From: Garcia nutans
Taxonomy: Eukaryota; Streptophyta; Magnoliopsida; Malpighiales; Euphorbiaceae
NCBI GenBank assembly: GCA_947685225.1
Contig: CANTUV010000011.1
Coordinates: forward strand, 63,910,501 to 63,974,500
Length of the DNA stretch: 64,000 bases
Direction of reading: 5' to 3'
Below, in pieces: positions 12,571 through 25,029 of this stretch. The position numbers were made by a program, and so were the translations under genes. The notes under the pieces were generated by a model that searched no databases, had not been told where the DNA came from, and was given only the letters and a program-made list of their open reading frames with translations. Position 1 is the first letter of the stretch. The number at the start of each line of letters is the position of its first letter.

Positions 12571-13160
12571 TGGAGTTTGTTATATATTATGTATTTCCCT
12601 GTACCAGAAAGCTTTCAGATAGGAAAAAAAATAAAGGAAATGAAAAGGGAATTCCAGACTCTAGACCCGTCAATTTCTCAATAAACATGGTATCTAACAC
12701 AGCATTAAATCAAATTACTCAAATATGCTTAACTTCAGGTTCAATTCAATCGCCAACAAAATTATATTGGAGAAAACATAGAATTAGAAACTGACGCAGC
12801 AGTAGAAGTAAATTCCAGCCAGCCAAACGCAGGACAGGAACTAGAGAAGCACAATAAGCGAACAATGCAAATCAGTAAATTGCTTCTTTCAATTGAAAAA
12901 GATTATTCACCTTATCACTGGAGTAGTGTACAAGCTTGCCTATATCGAACTCAGAACAATAATTTTGTCAGCGAATTTAGAACAGATCTTAAGATGGCAG
13001 ATCCTGGGGAGTTCCTGGGTATTAAATGAATTGTTGATGGGTAGAGCTTGAGGGTGAACACTGGACAAGTTTGGAAATGGAGCAACGTTGTTAACCGGAC
13101 CGGACCCGCATGTTGATCGGTTGAACCGTGAACCGACCATTAGTCAATCCGAAAAACAAA
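12571..13160 (-). promoter_or_regulatory. PMM 5' UTR and upstream region (source of later repeat blocks)
   Basis: This is the sequence just upstream of the PMM start codon. Related copies of it, with part or all of exon 1, occur near 21830-22640, 31470-32290, 33775-34018, 38143-38380 and 42960-43510. I infer that it holds the ancestral PMM promoter and leader. I did not find a convincing TATA box. Confidence 0.55.
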
Positions 13161-14740
13161 AGCAAATAACTGAATCTGATTAGTAAATTAGAAAATAACC
13201 TTTTTCATATATGTAATTTTCATTTCATAAAATTAAAAAAAAATAATTAATTTTATTAAAAATTATAAATTTATATATATATATTTTCTATTACAATTTT
13301 ATTAGGATATATTTATTATTATTTTTTGATAAGTAACATTAATTTTAAAGCTTCATTTGATTAGTTATAAAAATTTAAATAAATAATAGGAAAATGATAT
13401 TAAAAAAAGCCCTAAACTAATAAACGTTGTACAATTAAACTCCTTTTCTGTCAAAATGAGATAAAATGGACTCTCGCCGTGATGGGAAAATTTTTTTTTT
13501 TTTCATTAACTTTTGGCCTTGAATATCTTTTTACACGTGTCAAACTCCTATCGATTTTAAAAAATAAAATAATACTAACAAAATAATGAAAAATAAAAAA
13601 AAAAATCATCTTTGTCCTCAATGAACAAAACCAATACTTACCTCATCGATAAAAATCTCTATTAAAAAAATCCACAAGGCAAAAGAATCCTATCAATTCT
13701 AATCACACCCACCATACAGGTAACCATTCATTTCTTTAAAGATTGAGTCCAAATCTCTACTGCTACCATAACTGCAACCAACTAAATCAGAGAAGCCTTG
13801 AGAGTTGCATCGTTATTATCAGGCATCTAATATAGTTATGAGGATTACAAAGCAAGAAGGATTAAAGCATTGCCCGTTAAAAATCCTCAAATAAGACTTT
13901 GTTAATAGATAATTAAAACTCATTAAAAATCTCTCATAAGAATAAGAATTCATTAACAGCTAATAAAACCCATTAAAAATCGCATTCATCAACCGGATTT
14001 AATTAACATATGATTAAAAATTATTTACACTTTATTTAAATAACTGATAACATAATTTATTAATATATGATATGATATGAAACTGTATGCTAAAATACTG
14101 TAATTAATATTTTTTGTATTTAGAAAGATGATATGATATGATTAACTAAATTGATTTTGTTTAGATTAATGGTATGGTATGATCACAAAAATTAATAAAA
14201 ATGATAAAAATAATATTAAACTAAACAGATATTAATTTTAATTAAAATTTATATAAAATAATATTAAATTTATTTTTTATAAATAAATAATTATAATTAT
14301 TTTTTAATTGATAATTAATTGTATTATTATTATTAATTATTTTTTAGAGGATGGATGAGATAAAAAAAAGATTATTGAGTTAGAAAAATTATATATGGAA
14401 GTTCAAACACTTGTTAAGGGTATTTTTGAAAAAAAAATCTAAATTATGGTAAACTACCAATTTGGTTTGGTGATTTTAAAAATTTGACAAAAGCCATAGT
14501 TTTTAAACCATAAAAAATAATGAAATATCATACCATGGCTAGGGGCGGAACCAAAAATTTAAGTTTGGGGGGACCGAATCTACTATTTTATATACATAAA
14601 TTTATATATTCCAAAATCTAAAAATTATCATAGTCAAACACTCAAACTTAAATATAGTTGCAAAATAAAACAATTCATAATTTAAGTTTGTAAATCACAT
14701 AAACAATAAAAATAAATGCGAAGATAATAGATTTACCTCA

Positions 14741-15354
14741 TCATTTAAGCTGTGCTCGCCGATCTTTCATTAAATAGAAATCATCAATAATCTTGTCCAC
14801 CGAAATTGTTCTTGCAATTTTTTTTTCGATGAACATAATCATAGAATTTCTAAGAAAATCATATTCCATCTTATTACGAAGCCTTGTCTTCAAAATTTTC
14901 ATTGCTGAAAAAGCTCGCTCACTAGTTGCTGTTGAAACTGGAAGAGTTAAAATAAGTCGAATCAATCTATCAAACAATGGATATGAATCAGACTTTCCTG
15001 TCTCCACCAAACCTCTACATAATTCAGCAATAGTAGATAACTTTCCCAATTCTGGATGGTTAGGCACATCAAGTTCAAAAAGCTGCAACTGAAACTTCAA
15101 TAAAAAATTTTCTTGATTAGTGAAATCTTCAGGATAAAATTTTTCAGCCCAAGAGCAAATATTATCAATTTTGAATGATTTGAAATTATCTCTCGGAGAC
15201 AAAGCTGTACTCAAAATAAATAATTTTGTTGATTGCTCACTAAATCTGCTATTCAATTCTTGTAATTGCTGATCTATATTAGCAATAAATATATCCACTC
15301 GATAATGATGTTCTACTGTCACAATGTCTTTCAAAAAATTAGTGAGAGAACTAG
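14741..15354 (-). pseudogene. hAT transposase C-terminal fragment (ZMYM1/TTF-type)
   Basis: An open frame of about 200 residues ends at 14741. It matches the C-terminal part of plant TTF-type zinc-finger/hAT-dimerisation transposases: FYPEDFT, LCRGLVETG, then the dimerisation motif LTLPVSTATSERAFSAMK and LRNKMEYDFL. The catalytic N-terminal two thirds are missing. The frame can be traced upstream to about 15354, close to the nested inverted-repeat element, and then stops. It cannot encode an active transposase. Confidence 0.85.
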
Positions 15355-15378
15355 CTGGTTACTTATTTACCATGTCAT

Positions 15379-16241
15379 GGGATGAGATGAACTGCGAATT
15401 GGTAATGTTACTTCCAAAGCATTTACCACAACTCCAACCCTCCCCACAAAATATATTTATAATTGATTTATTCGGACATATTTGAAATTTGACATCATAC
15501 TTAGTTTTTATAATTTTATACTTCAAATTCAAATCCAAACATACATTTATTTCGAATGATTATCTATCTAAATGAACTTGTATGGATATTAAATATAGAA
15601 ATATGTCAAACACAAGATATTTAGCTGGCTCAAACACCTTTTGCACCATAAATTGGGAATTTCGATTGCGTTCAAGTCATTTTGGATATTCACCCACTTA
15701 AGCCGGCCAGACCACACACAGGCCACTCAACAAGAGAAAAAACACAGGCAAGTTGCCAATTCAACTATTAACACTAGATAACCCATCCTAGCTGAAGTAG
15801 ATTTTCCAAATTTAAACATTACAATAATTTAAAATATAACATATCATAACAAATAAGACATTTATTCAATCAATCCAGCCAATTAAGCTTTGAGATCTCA
15901 GAGCCCTTCTCTTTAACTAATGAACCACGCTGATTTCTCATAAATGCCCAAACCAAAATAACTGAAAAATACAGATCACCTGCTCTTATTGAGATCAAGT
16001 TAGATAATTTTAAAAAACCCAATTCACTCCAAAATCCAGAGATTAAATAGAGCTTGAGGTTGGCAAAAGAAAAAACAGGATGAAAAAGTATTAATTAACC
16101 AAATAAACAAACAAACAAAGAAGAAATGAGAATTTTTACGTCTTCGAGAAGTTGCTATTAGAAGTTACAGTGATTTTGCTCTATCAATTAGACTTTTATA
16201 GAGCTTGAAGTAACATTACCGATTCGCAGTTCATCTCATCC
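15379..16241. mobile_element. Nested inverted-repeat element inside the hAT copy
   Basis: Arms of about 35 bases face each other: 15379-15413 begins GGATGAGATGAACTGCGAAT and is mirrored at 16208-16241. The interior shows no coding sequence. The arms are nearly identical, so the insertion is fairly young. I could not identify a clean target duplication. Just outside the right arm is a stretch (AATTGCTGATCTATA) that also occurs in the transposase fragment near 15262, pointing to a local rearrangement. Confidence 0.6.
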
Positions 16242-17727
16242 TTAGTAATTGCTGATCTATAGTAGCAGTAAATTTTTTTTTTTTCGTTGATGGAGCCAAG
16301 GCTACTACAGGTCCCCCCTTCCTTCCGCCCTTGACCATGGCATTGACAGTCAAAATAAATATAAAATTAAACTATATCATAATGCACCAAACCATTATAA
16401 ACAATCATTTAAACAAGGTGTTAAATCCCCCGCAAAAGAACAAAAAACCAATTTAAATACACAAAAAAAACAAGGCTTGATAAAAATAAAATCAATCGTC
16501 AGACTAGATTTATACCTTGCAAACAATCAAATCAATAAGCTCAATATCTTTAGTGGAACGACTTCTAGCCCAGTTGTTACCAGTATCAGTCTGGCTAAAG
16601 ATAACATTATCATACTTAAAAAGATATAAGTGGAGATATATTAAGTTGAAGATATTAGTTCTCTTGGTAACGTCCAGTGAAGTCTGTCAATGCTTGGTCC
16701 AAACCACTCTAAAATTTGAAAGATTCGATTGGCGATGATGATTTGAATTTGAGTTTCAAATGATAATGATGATTTTAGTTTTCGAATAGCGATTGATTTT
16801 GATTTTGGCACTTCGAAGGGTGATGGATGAATGGTGATGAAGATTTTTTTTTTAATTTTTTATGTTAATTTTTTTATATTTTAATTTTTTTATTATTTCA
16901 TGAAAAATTATTACATAGGCTGGTGTATATATATTCAGTCAATAAAAAATTATAATAAGAGTAATAATAAAAAAATTATGTAATTTTATTGATATCGATA
17001 AATTATTCTCTTATTATTTATTTAAAAAAAAAAGGGTTAAATTTGGACGCGTATAAAATTGGACCCCAATGCAATGTATGTAAACGTTAACGGAAAAAAA
17101 AAATTGTAACGGCCAGGATCTATTCGATTTCATTTTGAGATAAAAAAGGGTTCAATTGAAAAAATAAAATCGAGATCTAATTGACCGGCCAGTGGGTCGA
17201 CACCGGCCAGGTCAATTTAACTTTCGATGCAATTATAAATATTGCGGCATGGTGACGTGGCGTTGCTTGTTCAAGCAGCTACTCACAATATTCTAAGAAT
17301 AAATTTATTAATTTATCATTTTTATTTTAATTTATATATTTTTTTGAAATGTTCATGCATGTCACTTTAATTTAAAGAGAAGAAATTGCAATCGGACCAA
17401 AAATTTTAACCAGATTTAAAATAGTACCTAAATTAAAACGCCTTTGCCATGGATGCACCCAAACTTTATTATTATTATTATTATATATAGGAAAACTTTT
17501 TTTATTATTAATTATATGTGAGAAGTGAAATAATTAGGATTTTAATTTGAGATTTAAGATAAAACAATATAAATTTTTGGCCACCAAATTATAATTTGGT
17601 ATTCATGAATGCACCCAAACGTAAAATGAGAAAATTCAATCTTAATCAATATTTGACATATATGTCAATATTCGGTTTGATTAGTTTTTTTTTTTCTATA
17701 TATATATAGTGCTAAATTGAAAATTAG

Positions 17728-17935
17728 TTGATGAAATGGAGACAACACCTTTCTTCAAATTTGGAGTTTTTTCTCAGAAAGTTGTGGGCAGCGAAGTTGG
17801 GTGGGGTTTCAATTGGAAGATTGCTAGAAACTTCTCATCTACATGAGTTCATGCTTCCTAATTTACCGGTTGATTTGGGAATGGGTAATTGCCTTAAATT
17901 GACCTCCACAATGGAGATTTTTTAATTAACTTCTA
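17728..17935. repeat. Array spacer block, copy 1 (others at 22965, 32405, 44895)
   Basis: The block is recognised by phrases such as GAAACTTCTCATCTACATGA and GAGTTCATGCTTCCTAATTT. It recurs at about 22965-23100, 32405-32545 and 44895-45070, each time to the right of a PMM-head fragment. It is non-coding as far as I can see and marks the right-hand part of the array unit. Confidence 0.7.
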
Positions 17936-18593
17936 GTCCTATTTAGGAATTGAATACAATTCTTTTTTTTTTCATAAATCAGGTGTCATTTCTTTTATTA
18001 ATCATTTTATTTTAATTTTCATCTTGAATACATCTACTTCAAATATTTTAAATATAATTCTTAATTTATATATATATTAAATTAATTACTAATTGATATT
18101 TTTTTTCGTTTTAAAATGATAGACTGACTTTTCATTTTATAAAAATTAAAAAAATTGAATTATTTTTATTGGCAATATAAGTTCATATATATATATATAT
18201 ATTATATATTTACTTTAAGTATATTTAATACGTAATATTAAATAATAATATTATAAAAATTTAATATATTAATTAATTTATTAAAATAATAAATAAGCTA
18301 TAATTTAAAATGAATAAAAAATAAAAATAATCTAAAGGGAGTTCCACTTACGACTAGAAGGGCGACTCGTATGAGTGGAATTTGCAGTCTGTTTCAAACT
18401 CGGAAGGGCTGGAATGAGGGAATGCCATAGATGCTCTGCTTTAGATACCGTAGAATCAAGATAAAAAATCTTTCACATATGATGTTTCCTTTAGATATAA
18501 CAAAATCTTTTACATATAACTAAATCTTTTCAGATTATGAGCTACGTTGTTCTTCTTTCCTCACATCATGAGCTACATTGTTATTATTATTAT

Positions 18594-19811
18594 TTTTGAT
18601 AGAATTAGTTATTTTATTATCATAAATATGGGAAAAATATATTTATGGGATGTAAACTATTTAAAAAATCCGCAGCTCTTACATTCTCAACCTATATTAT
18701 CCCAAAAATATGTAAAAGAATTCCAGAATATCTTGATACATAACGAAACTTACAATCAACACAATAAAATCAATCAACACAACAAGACAAAATAAGTGAG
18801 AGCTACTAACCCAAAGTTTCAATACTCTACACCGTAACTAAGTTAGCAGCAGATACAAAATCAAGTGATATGAGCATTAATTCAGTTTGGACTTGCAGTA
18901 GTTTGTATCACCAGAGTCATTGAACTGATCTCAAGTTAGACAAATTTTCACCTTCATCATCTGTATATGATTGAAGAACAGATATTTGTAAACCACAGCA
19001 GTTAAATGCCTTCGAGCTGGGACAAGGAATGCCAACTGAGCACGATAACACAGCAGCAGAAATGCAGCAGTAGAGGAAATGCTGCAAAATGGTGCAACAA
19101 GAACCACCATAATATTCATCAGACTTCTTTTTTTCTCAATAATATCATCTTTTTTGCCCATCACAATTTCATGCGCCACTGTCGACACCAGTAGCTGACT
19201 AAAGCAATCATTTCTGTGACATTAGGGAACTCCAACAAGCGCAAAACACAGCAGCAGAAAATCCAGCAGCAGAGAAAATGCAGCAAAATGGTGCAACAGG
19301 AAGCAGCATAAGATTCATCAGACTCCTTATCTTGGGTACAAAGCATTATTCTATCCAAACTTCGAGGTTAGAGTCTAGCGACACCGGTTTTGGCTAAAGT
19401 ATCCGCAACACAATTTGCTTCACGAAAAATATGCGTGTAGCTAACAGATTCAAAAGATGAAGATAAATCATTTATTTCATACCAGACCTCTCTCAATTTC
19501 CACGGAACATCATCAATAGGTGCTTTAGCCCAAGAGACAGCATTACTGGAGTCAGATTCTATAATTAACGATCTGCCAACCAGGTTAGACTTGGAATGGG
19601 ACATTTTAATAGCTGCAAGAATAGCTCTGAATTCTGCTTCTAAAGTCAAGAACCCTGCATAGCAAGAAAATATAGCAATGAAATGTCCCGAAGAGTTTCT
19701 TAAGACACCTCCAATTCCAGCAATTTCAGGCTTCCCAATGGCAGAGCCATCCACGTTCCATTATAATGATTCCACAGTTGAAGCCTGCCGAGATATTAAT
19801 ATATATAATAT
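18594..19811 (-). mobile_element. LINE 3' end insertion
   Basis: Comparison with the paralogous spacer at 24360-24500 shows about 1.2 kb inserted here. The insert is flanked by near-identical 18-19 bp repeats (ACATTGTTATTATTATTAT at 18575-18593 and ACATTGTTCTTATTATTAT at 19812-19830), the size expected of LINE target duplications. Inside is an RNase H domain on the minus strand. The putative 3' UTR holds an imperfect direct repeat of about 80-90 bases (near 19041-19130 and 19246-19326, rich in CAGCAGCAGAAAA). Confidence 0.65.
19368..19760 (-). pseudogene. RNase H-like domain of a plant LINE (RVT_3 type)
   Basis: An open frame of about 128 residues with the plant retroelement RNase H signature: DGSA near its start, GGVLRNSSG, EAEFRAIL, the acidic ESDSSNAV and the C-terminal REANCVADTLAK. 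The four acidic or active-site regions are all visible. No reverse transcriptase is found upstream, so this is a 5'-truncated LINE end and not a stand-alone RNase H gene. The frame runs a little past the first ATG at its 5' end. Confidence 0.75.
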
Positions 19812-20082
19812 ACATTGTTCTTATTATTATACTACCCATTTTTAATTTTTAACTATTACAATTGATATTTCTAAGTTAGCTAACTATAAATTGCCAAACT
19901 AAATAATCGTAAAAGTCTTTATTTCAAATATTTTATATTTAAAATTAACATATCTTCCTTAATGTCTAAATATTGATTTTTCCAACACTGCTCTTAATAT
20001 CTGAGATTGTTTATGCACACAAATCAATCTTGAATATACACTTTTCATTAGACTGTGCTTGCTACACAAAGATATTTAGTTC

Positions 20083-21540
20083 AGGTAAAAATCTGATTCC
20101 TCCATGCGATTAAAGAAGCAATCAGAAGGACCGTCATTAGGCAAAAGTGCTAAGTTCACTCGACTTTCAGCTCCTTCTTTCGCAGATAATCTTCCCAAAT
20201 TGTAGATTATATCTGTTTTAACAAAGTCAGGTCACACACAATTGATGCGAAAACTTAAAAATTTATTAGCTAGAATACATGTATGGGCATTCATGCATGG
20301 CTGCCTTTGATAGTATATTGGCAGAAGATGGCCAATCTTCATTTTCTAATGAACCCTCTTTAAAATCTTGCAGATACTTGTTCAAAACTTCATCAATTCC
20401 CTCTTCTCAAAGGTTTTCAACATCGTCTAACACCTCTTTAGCCCATTCATTTTTCACATTCTGAACCAAAAAAAAAAGAAGAAAGAAACAAGAACACATG
20501 TACGTCTTATAACCATTAGCGTGAACTTTCTTAAAATTTAGAAAACTTCCTTAAGGCAATGATGAATTACCTTCAAATGTCCTATGGAAGGTGAAACATT
20601 AACAATCCTTGATGAATTAGACAATTGAAGTAGAGGAATCCGTGCCTCAACCATTGTTTTCGAACCATAATAGTTTATTTTCAGGCATTCTTAAGATAAT
20701 TCGTAAGTTTGCGTTGCTATCTCATGTATTAAATTTATATTTGTGTGTTCCTAACATCAATCAAAGAAATTTACTTATCATAATACTTGGAAATTTGTTG
20801 GAGCATGTTGGGGATACCAATCCCTTATTGGAGAAGTAAAAAAAGAAAGAAAGAAAGAACAGCGTGATTTCAAAGATAAAATTACTTACGGCCATCCTGT
20901 CAAGAATAAGTACAGGTCAAGTAGCTCAAATGTCAAACATCACTTCCAACATGCGAAGCAAAATCCCATTTCAACATAAATTACAGCTAAATGTGTAGTA
21001 GAAGAAAGTTGTATCATTTGCCTTGCCTTATATATCTAGCAATCCAATAATCAGAGACTCGTTAAATATGTCCATAATATGCAGGAACTCACCGTGCCAA
21101 AACCAGAAGCTCTTATAGCATCAGCATCAAATTCAACTCCTAAAACACCTGCACTGTTCACCTGCAAAAATCATGCAACATTTTTCATCATTCAATTTAT
21201 AAAAGATCAGTGAGAAATTTAAACGGTAAACAGAATAAAAAATTAATGAAGAAAGTGTTGTCAACTATATTTTACTGGTCTGAAAAGAAAGCAATTATGT
21301 ATACATTAAAAAAAAAAAGCAAAAGGAAATGGTTTGAAAATTATACAAGGATATCGAGCTTTCCGAATTGGGTTTTGATAAAATCAGCAAGAGCAGCGAT
21401 AGTGGTACAGTCAGCTACATCAACTCGATGAAAAACTACATAATCAGAGAGACCAGAGTCTTTGAGTTTCTGAACAGCTTCAAGGCCTCTTTTCTCATCT
21501 CTAGCTTCAAGGCCTCTTTTATCAAGCCAAATAGGTTTAT
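20083..21540 (-). pseudogene. SDR copy 1, pseudogene (lacks exon 1 and start of exon 2)
   Basis: Homologous to the intact SDR genes at 36219 and 40747. Recognised: the exon 5 region (about 20083-20462), exon 4 (20571-20751), exon 3 (about 21086-21161) and the 3' part of exon 2 (about 21349-21505). Exon 5 carries a TGA in the ENLSEE segment, a TGA in NCVCPG, a Tyr-to-Asn change in the catalytic YxxxK motif and a 4-base insertion just after it (CATGCATG). Exon 4 has a TAA in the ELSQE segment. At about 21505 the coding sequence jumps straight into DNA that lies upstream of exon 1 in other copies, so the cofactor-binding start of the protein is deleted. Confidence 0.85.
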
Positions 21541-21759
21541 TTTATCTAATACACCAAGTCACCAAATTAATATCTTACTGTTTAATTATGATTTTTCGTT
21601 ACCTTATTTGTGGATATGAAAACAGCACATATGATGAATGGATATTAATCATGCAACATGTCTTAGAAAAACGATGTCGTATCAATTCATAGACTTGAAA
21701 TCATTACATTGCTAATTTTAATTTTGGTACAAACTGTAATAATAATAATATCAAAAACA

Positions 21760-22640
21760 ATGAACTTGATCCACCATGAGGCAACAGCAAATTTCACAGT
21801 ATAAACACTACGAGAAGGCAAAACTGCTAATTTGCTCAAATCTTACTAATCACTAACCTATAGAAAAGAGATTTCTGAAGGAAAAGGATCATAGAAGAAT
21901 CCAATACCTTTCTTTCTTGGAGCTGTGAGAGTCCCATCAACATCAAACAAGGCAATTAAACCAGCCATTGGAGTGTTTTTTTTTTTAAGATTTTTTTTTG
22001 AGAATGCCATCGGAGTTTGTTATATATTATGTATCTCCCTGTAATGGTAAAGCTTTTCAAACAGGGAAAAAGGAAATGAAAAGAGAATTCCAGACTCTAG
22101 ACCCTCTCAATTTCGCAATAAACATTGAATTTAACACATCATCAAATCAAATTAATCACATTAATGAGCAAAAATTTGCCTAACACATAATTGAAATATT
22201 AATAGAGTTATGCTTAACTTCACGTTCAATTCTACACAATTGAAAACAAAATTATATTGGAGAAACCATAGAATTAGAAACAGACTCAACAGCAGAAGTA
22301 AATTCGTGGCAACCAACGCAGGACAAGAACTAGAGAAGCACAGTAAGCGAAAAATACAAATCAGGGAATTGCTTCATTCAATAAAAATTGATTATTCACC
22401 TTATCACTGGGTAATGTACAAGCTTGTCTCTATCGAACTCGGAGCAAGAATTTTGTCAAGGATTTTAAAACAGATCTTAAATGGCGGATCCTATGGAGTT
22501 CGTGGGTTTTAAATGAATTGTTGAGGTGCAGAGCTTGAATCTGAACACTTTGGATTTGGGGAACGGTGTTAAATTTGGTCCGAACTGGACCCGCCTGTTG
22601 GTTGAACCATGAATCGGCCACTAGTCATTAGTCAATTCGA
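21760..22640 (-). repeat. PMM head block, copy 2 (exon 1 plus leader) with SDR tail at left
   Basis: From about 21760 to 21830 lies a remnant of the tail of a second SDR type (AATGAACTTGATCCACCATG). It is followed by PMM intron 1 sequence, PMM exon 1 (about 21909-21970) and PMM leader DNA. Exon 1 here starts MAGLIALFDVDGTLTAPRK, with a 12-base loss after the ATG and four extra bases before the donor. No other PMM exon is present, so it cannot make the enzyme. Confidence 0.75.
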
Positions 22641-24690
22641 AAAACAACTAAAAGCATAAAATATTAAACCCAAGATGAAAGAATCGATTTTACTGTTCTT
22701 GTGATATTATTTCGCTTGGCTCTGAAAAAAATAATTTACGTAAAAAAAAAACAAAAAAGACTTTATTGATTGAATAAAGAAATTCAGTAAATTAAAAGAA
22801 AAAAATTTGAAAGTCATACTTTCCCATCTTGAATTTGAATATATTAAAGTTTGTTATTAATTGGCTAAAACTCTAATAATATTATTGGATATATATTTTT
22901 TATACAATATTTTTTTTCTTTATATATCAATAAATAGTATATATAATAATATTTTTTTCTTCATTCAAATTTAGAATTTTTTTCTTAGAACCTTGTGGAC
23001 AACAAAGTTAGGTTGGCTTTCAATTTGGAGGATTGCTAAAAATTTCTCATCTACATGAGTTCATGCTCCCTAATTTACTCGTGGATTTGGGAATAAGTAT
23101 TTAGAAAAATTATATAATACAACGATGATTCTAACCAGATATTATAAATTAATTGAATAATAATATTTTTTATATTTTATTATTAATAAATTAAAAAATT
23201 TATTTGAAAATATTTTAGACTATATTTTAAAAAAATCACTATGTATTATTATTGAATTAATGTGACATTTCATTTAAAATGTCTAATTAAAATTATTGTT
23301 GCACTATATAATTATGTGGGCTAATTATTAAAATTGACGAAAAAATGACACCCTTCATTATATTTTTTAAAATTTTTATTTTTTATTAGAGGTATTTTAG
23401 TTATTTTATTATAATCTTATTATAAACTATGTAAAATTTATAAACTTGTAATAATTTTATAATAAATTTATTATAAATTCATTATAAATTTATTGTAAAC
23501 TAATGAAAATATGATATTTTAGTAAATATTTTATAAATTTTGATATTTTAGTAAATAAATTATAAATATGATAAATTTAAATTTTTTTTTAATTTTTTTA
23601 TATTTTTTTGTCAAAAATCCAAAATTGACTAATACTTTAGGTATTTTAATTAACTTCTGGTTCTAATTAGGAATTGAATACTATTCTTTTTAAAATAAGA
23701 TTTCACTTATTGTAATGATTCATAAAGAATCCATTTTTTTTATTTTCATCTTGAATGCTTCTTTTTATATTAAACTAATATATATTTTAAGTATAATTCT
23801 TAATTTTGACATTTATAAAATTAATAGCTTATTGATATTTTAAAATTTTATTATAAATGTATTTATTATTATTATATTAAATATATATTTGGCAGTTGAT
23901 AGATATTTTAAAATTTTATTATAAATATAATTCTTAATTTATATATATATTAAATTAATCACTAATTGATATTTCCTTCATCCCTAATTAATAGACTCAT
24001 TTCTCATTTTACAAAGATTAAAAAAATTAAATTATTTTTTTAATATAAATTTATATATATTATATATTTTTGATTTAACATTAAATATATTTAATAAATA
24101 ACATTAAATAAGGATATTATAGAGATTTAATATACTACTTAATTTATTAAAATACTAAGTAAGTTATAATTTGAGATGAATAAAAAAAATAAATCTATCA
24201 ATTTAAGATGAAAGGAGTATTTTAAAATTTTATTATAAATATACCAACTATTGCATTAAATATGTATATTTAATATTTTGTTTGAAAAATAATATATATA
24301 TATATATATATATATAATAGTTGATGTAAACTTCAGATATAACAAAATCTTTTACATATAACTAAATACTTTCAGATTATGAGCAATGTTGTTCTTCTTC
24401 AAATTATGAATATGAGCTACATTGCTCTTGTTATTATTTCTTATTATACATCCCGTTTTTCATTTTTAACTAATATAATTAATATTTCTATGTTAGCTAA
24501 CTATAAAATTGCCAAACTAAATAATTATAAAAGTCTTTACTTTAAATATTTTATATTTAAAATTAACATATCTTCCTTAATGTCTAAATACAAGTTTTTC
24601 CAACTCTGCTCTTAATATTTGAGATAATTCATGCACACAAATCGAGCTTGAATATGTTTTTGAGAGAAATATACTCTTATCATTAGACTA
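22641..24690. other. AT-rich array spacer
   Basis: Contains the spacer block copy at about 22965-23100, AT-rich DNA, a TA microsatellite at 24291-24316, and a segment (about 24341-24660) paralogous to 18480-18593 plus 19812-20045. No gene is seen. Confidence 0.6.
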
Positions 24691-25029
24691 TGTGTAACAG
24701 ATATTTATAAATACATAGTTAGTTGGTTAGTTGTCTGTTAGATGAGCTGGCACTTGTACAACTGTTAGTATGACTGTATATAAACTTCTGTAACTTACTC
24801 ACAATACACGTGAATTCATTTTTCAGTTCTTCCTCACAGATTACTCCTTGGTTTTAATACTAATCAGTTTGTTTTCATGGTATCAGAGCACCACGGTGAC
24901 GATCATGGAGTTTTCTTGAGTTCTTGATTTTTTTTTGTTTCTTGTTTACAAGTAATCAAATTGCCAAACAATAGATCGTGTTTCTTCCTGGATTCATAAT
25001 TTTTTTTTTCGATTTTGAAGTGATATTAG

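Larger units (their letters stand above)
14540..16333 (-). mobile_element. Second hAT element with exact 8-bp target duplication
   Basis: Both sides carry the 8-bp repeat ACCATGGC (14532-14539 and 16334-16341). The termini are inverted: TAGGGGCGGA on the left and TCCGCCCTTG on the right, followed inward by GGGGGGACC on both arms. The transposase remnant is on the minus strand at the left end. The centre is interrupted by a separate inverted-repeat insertion at 15379-16241. Confidence 0.85.
13428..17155. mobile_element. Possible long-TIR element framing 3.7 kb
   Basis: The left edge (about 13428-13515) and the reverse complement of the right edge (about 17075-17155) share an ordered set of blocks: a CAATTRAAC stretch, CCTTTT, TCAAAATGA, AATGGA or AATAGATCC, GCCGT, a poly-T run and a CATTAAC/CGTTAAC block. 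This looks like a degenerate terminal inverted repeat of roughly 80-90 bases, as in Mutator-like elements. I see no matching target duplication and no transposase of its own. The second hAT element lies inside it. Confidence 0.35.

Noticed and set aside
12564..12794. A small plus-strand ORF (LEFVIYYVFPCTRK...) that recurs at 21998, 33660 and 38028, which could look like a conserved peptide family
   Set aside because: It is the antisense reading of the PMM leader next to exon 1, which is itself repeated. Conservation is explained by DNA duplication, and the ORF bounds differ between copies.
17728..17925. A 65-codon ORF in the spacer block
   Set aside because: The frame is not kept in the paralogous blocks at 22965, 32405 and 44895, so it is not under coding constraint.
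19006..19358. Cys-rich short ORFs in the LINE 3' region
   Set aside because: They come from the CAG/CTG-rich direct repeat of the LINE tail and not from a gene.
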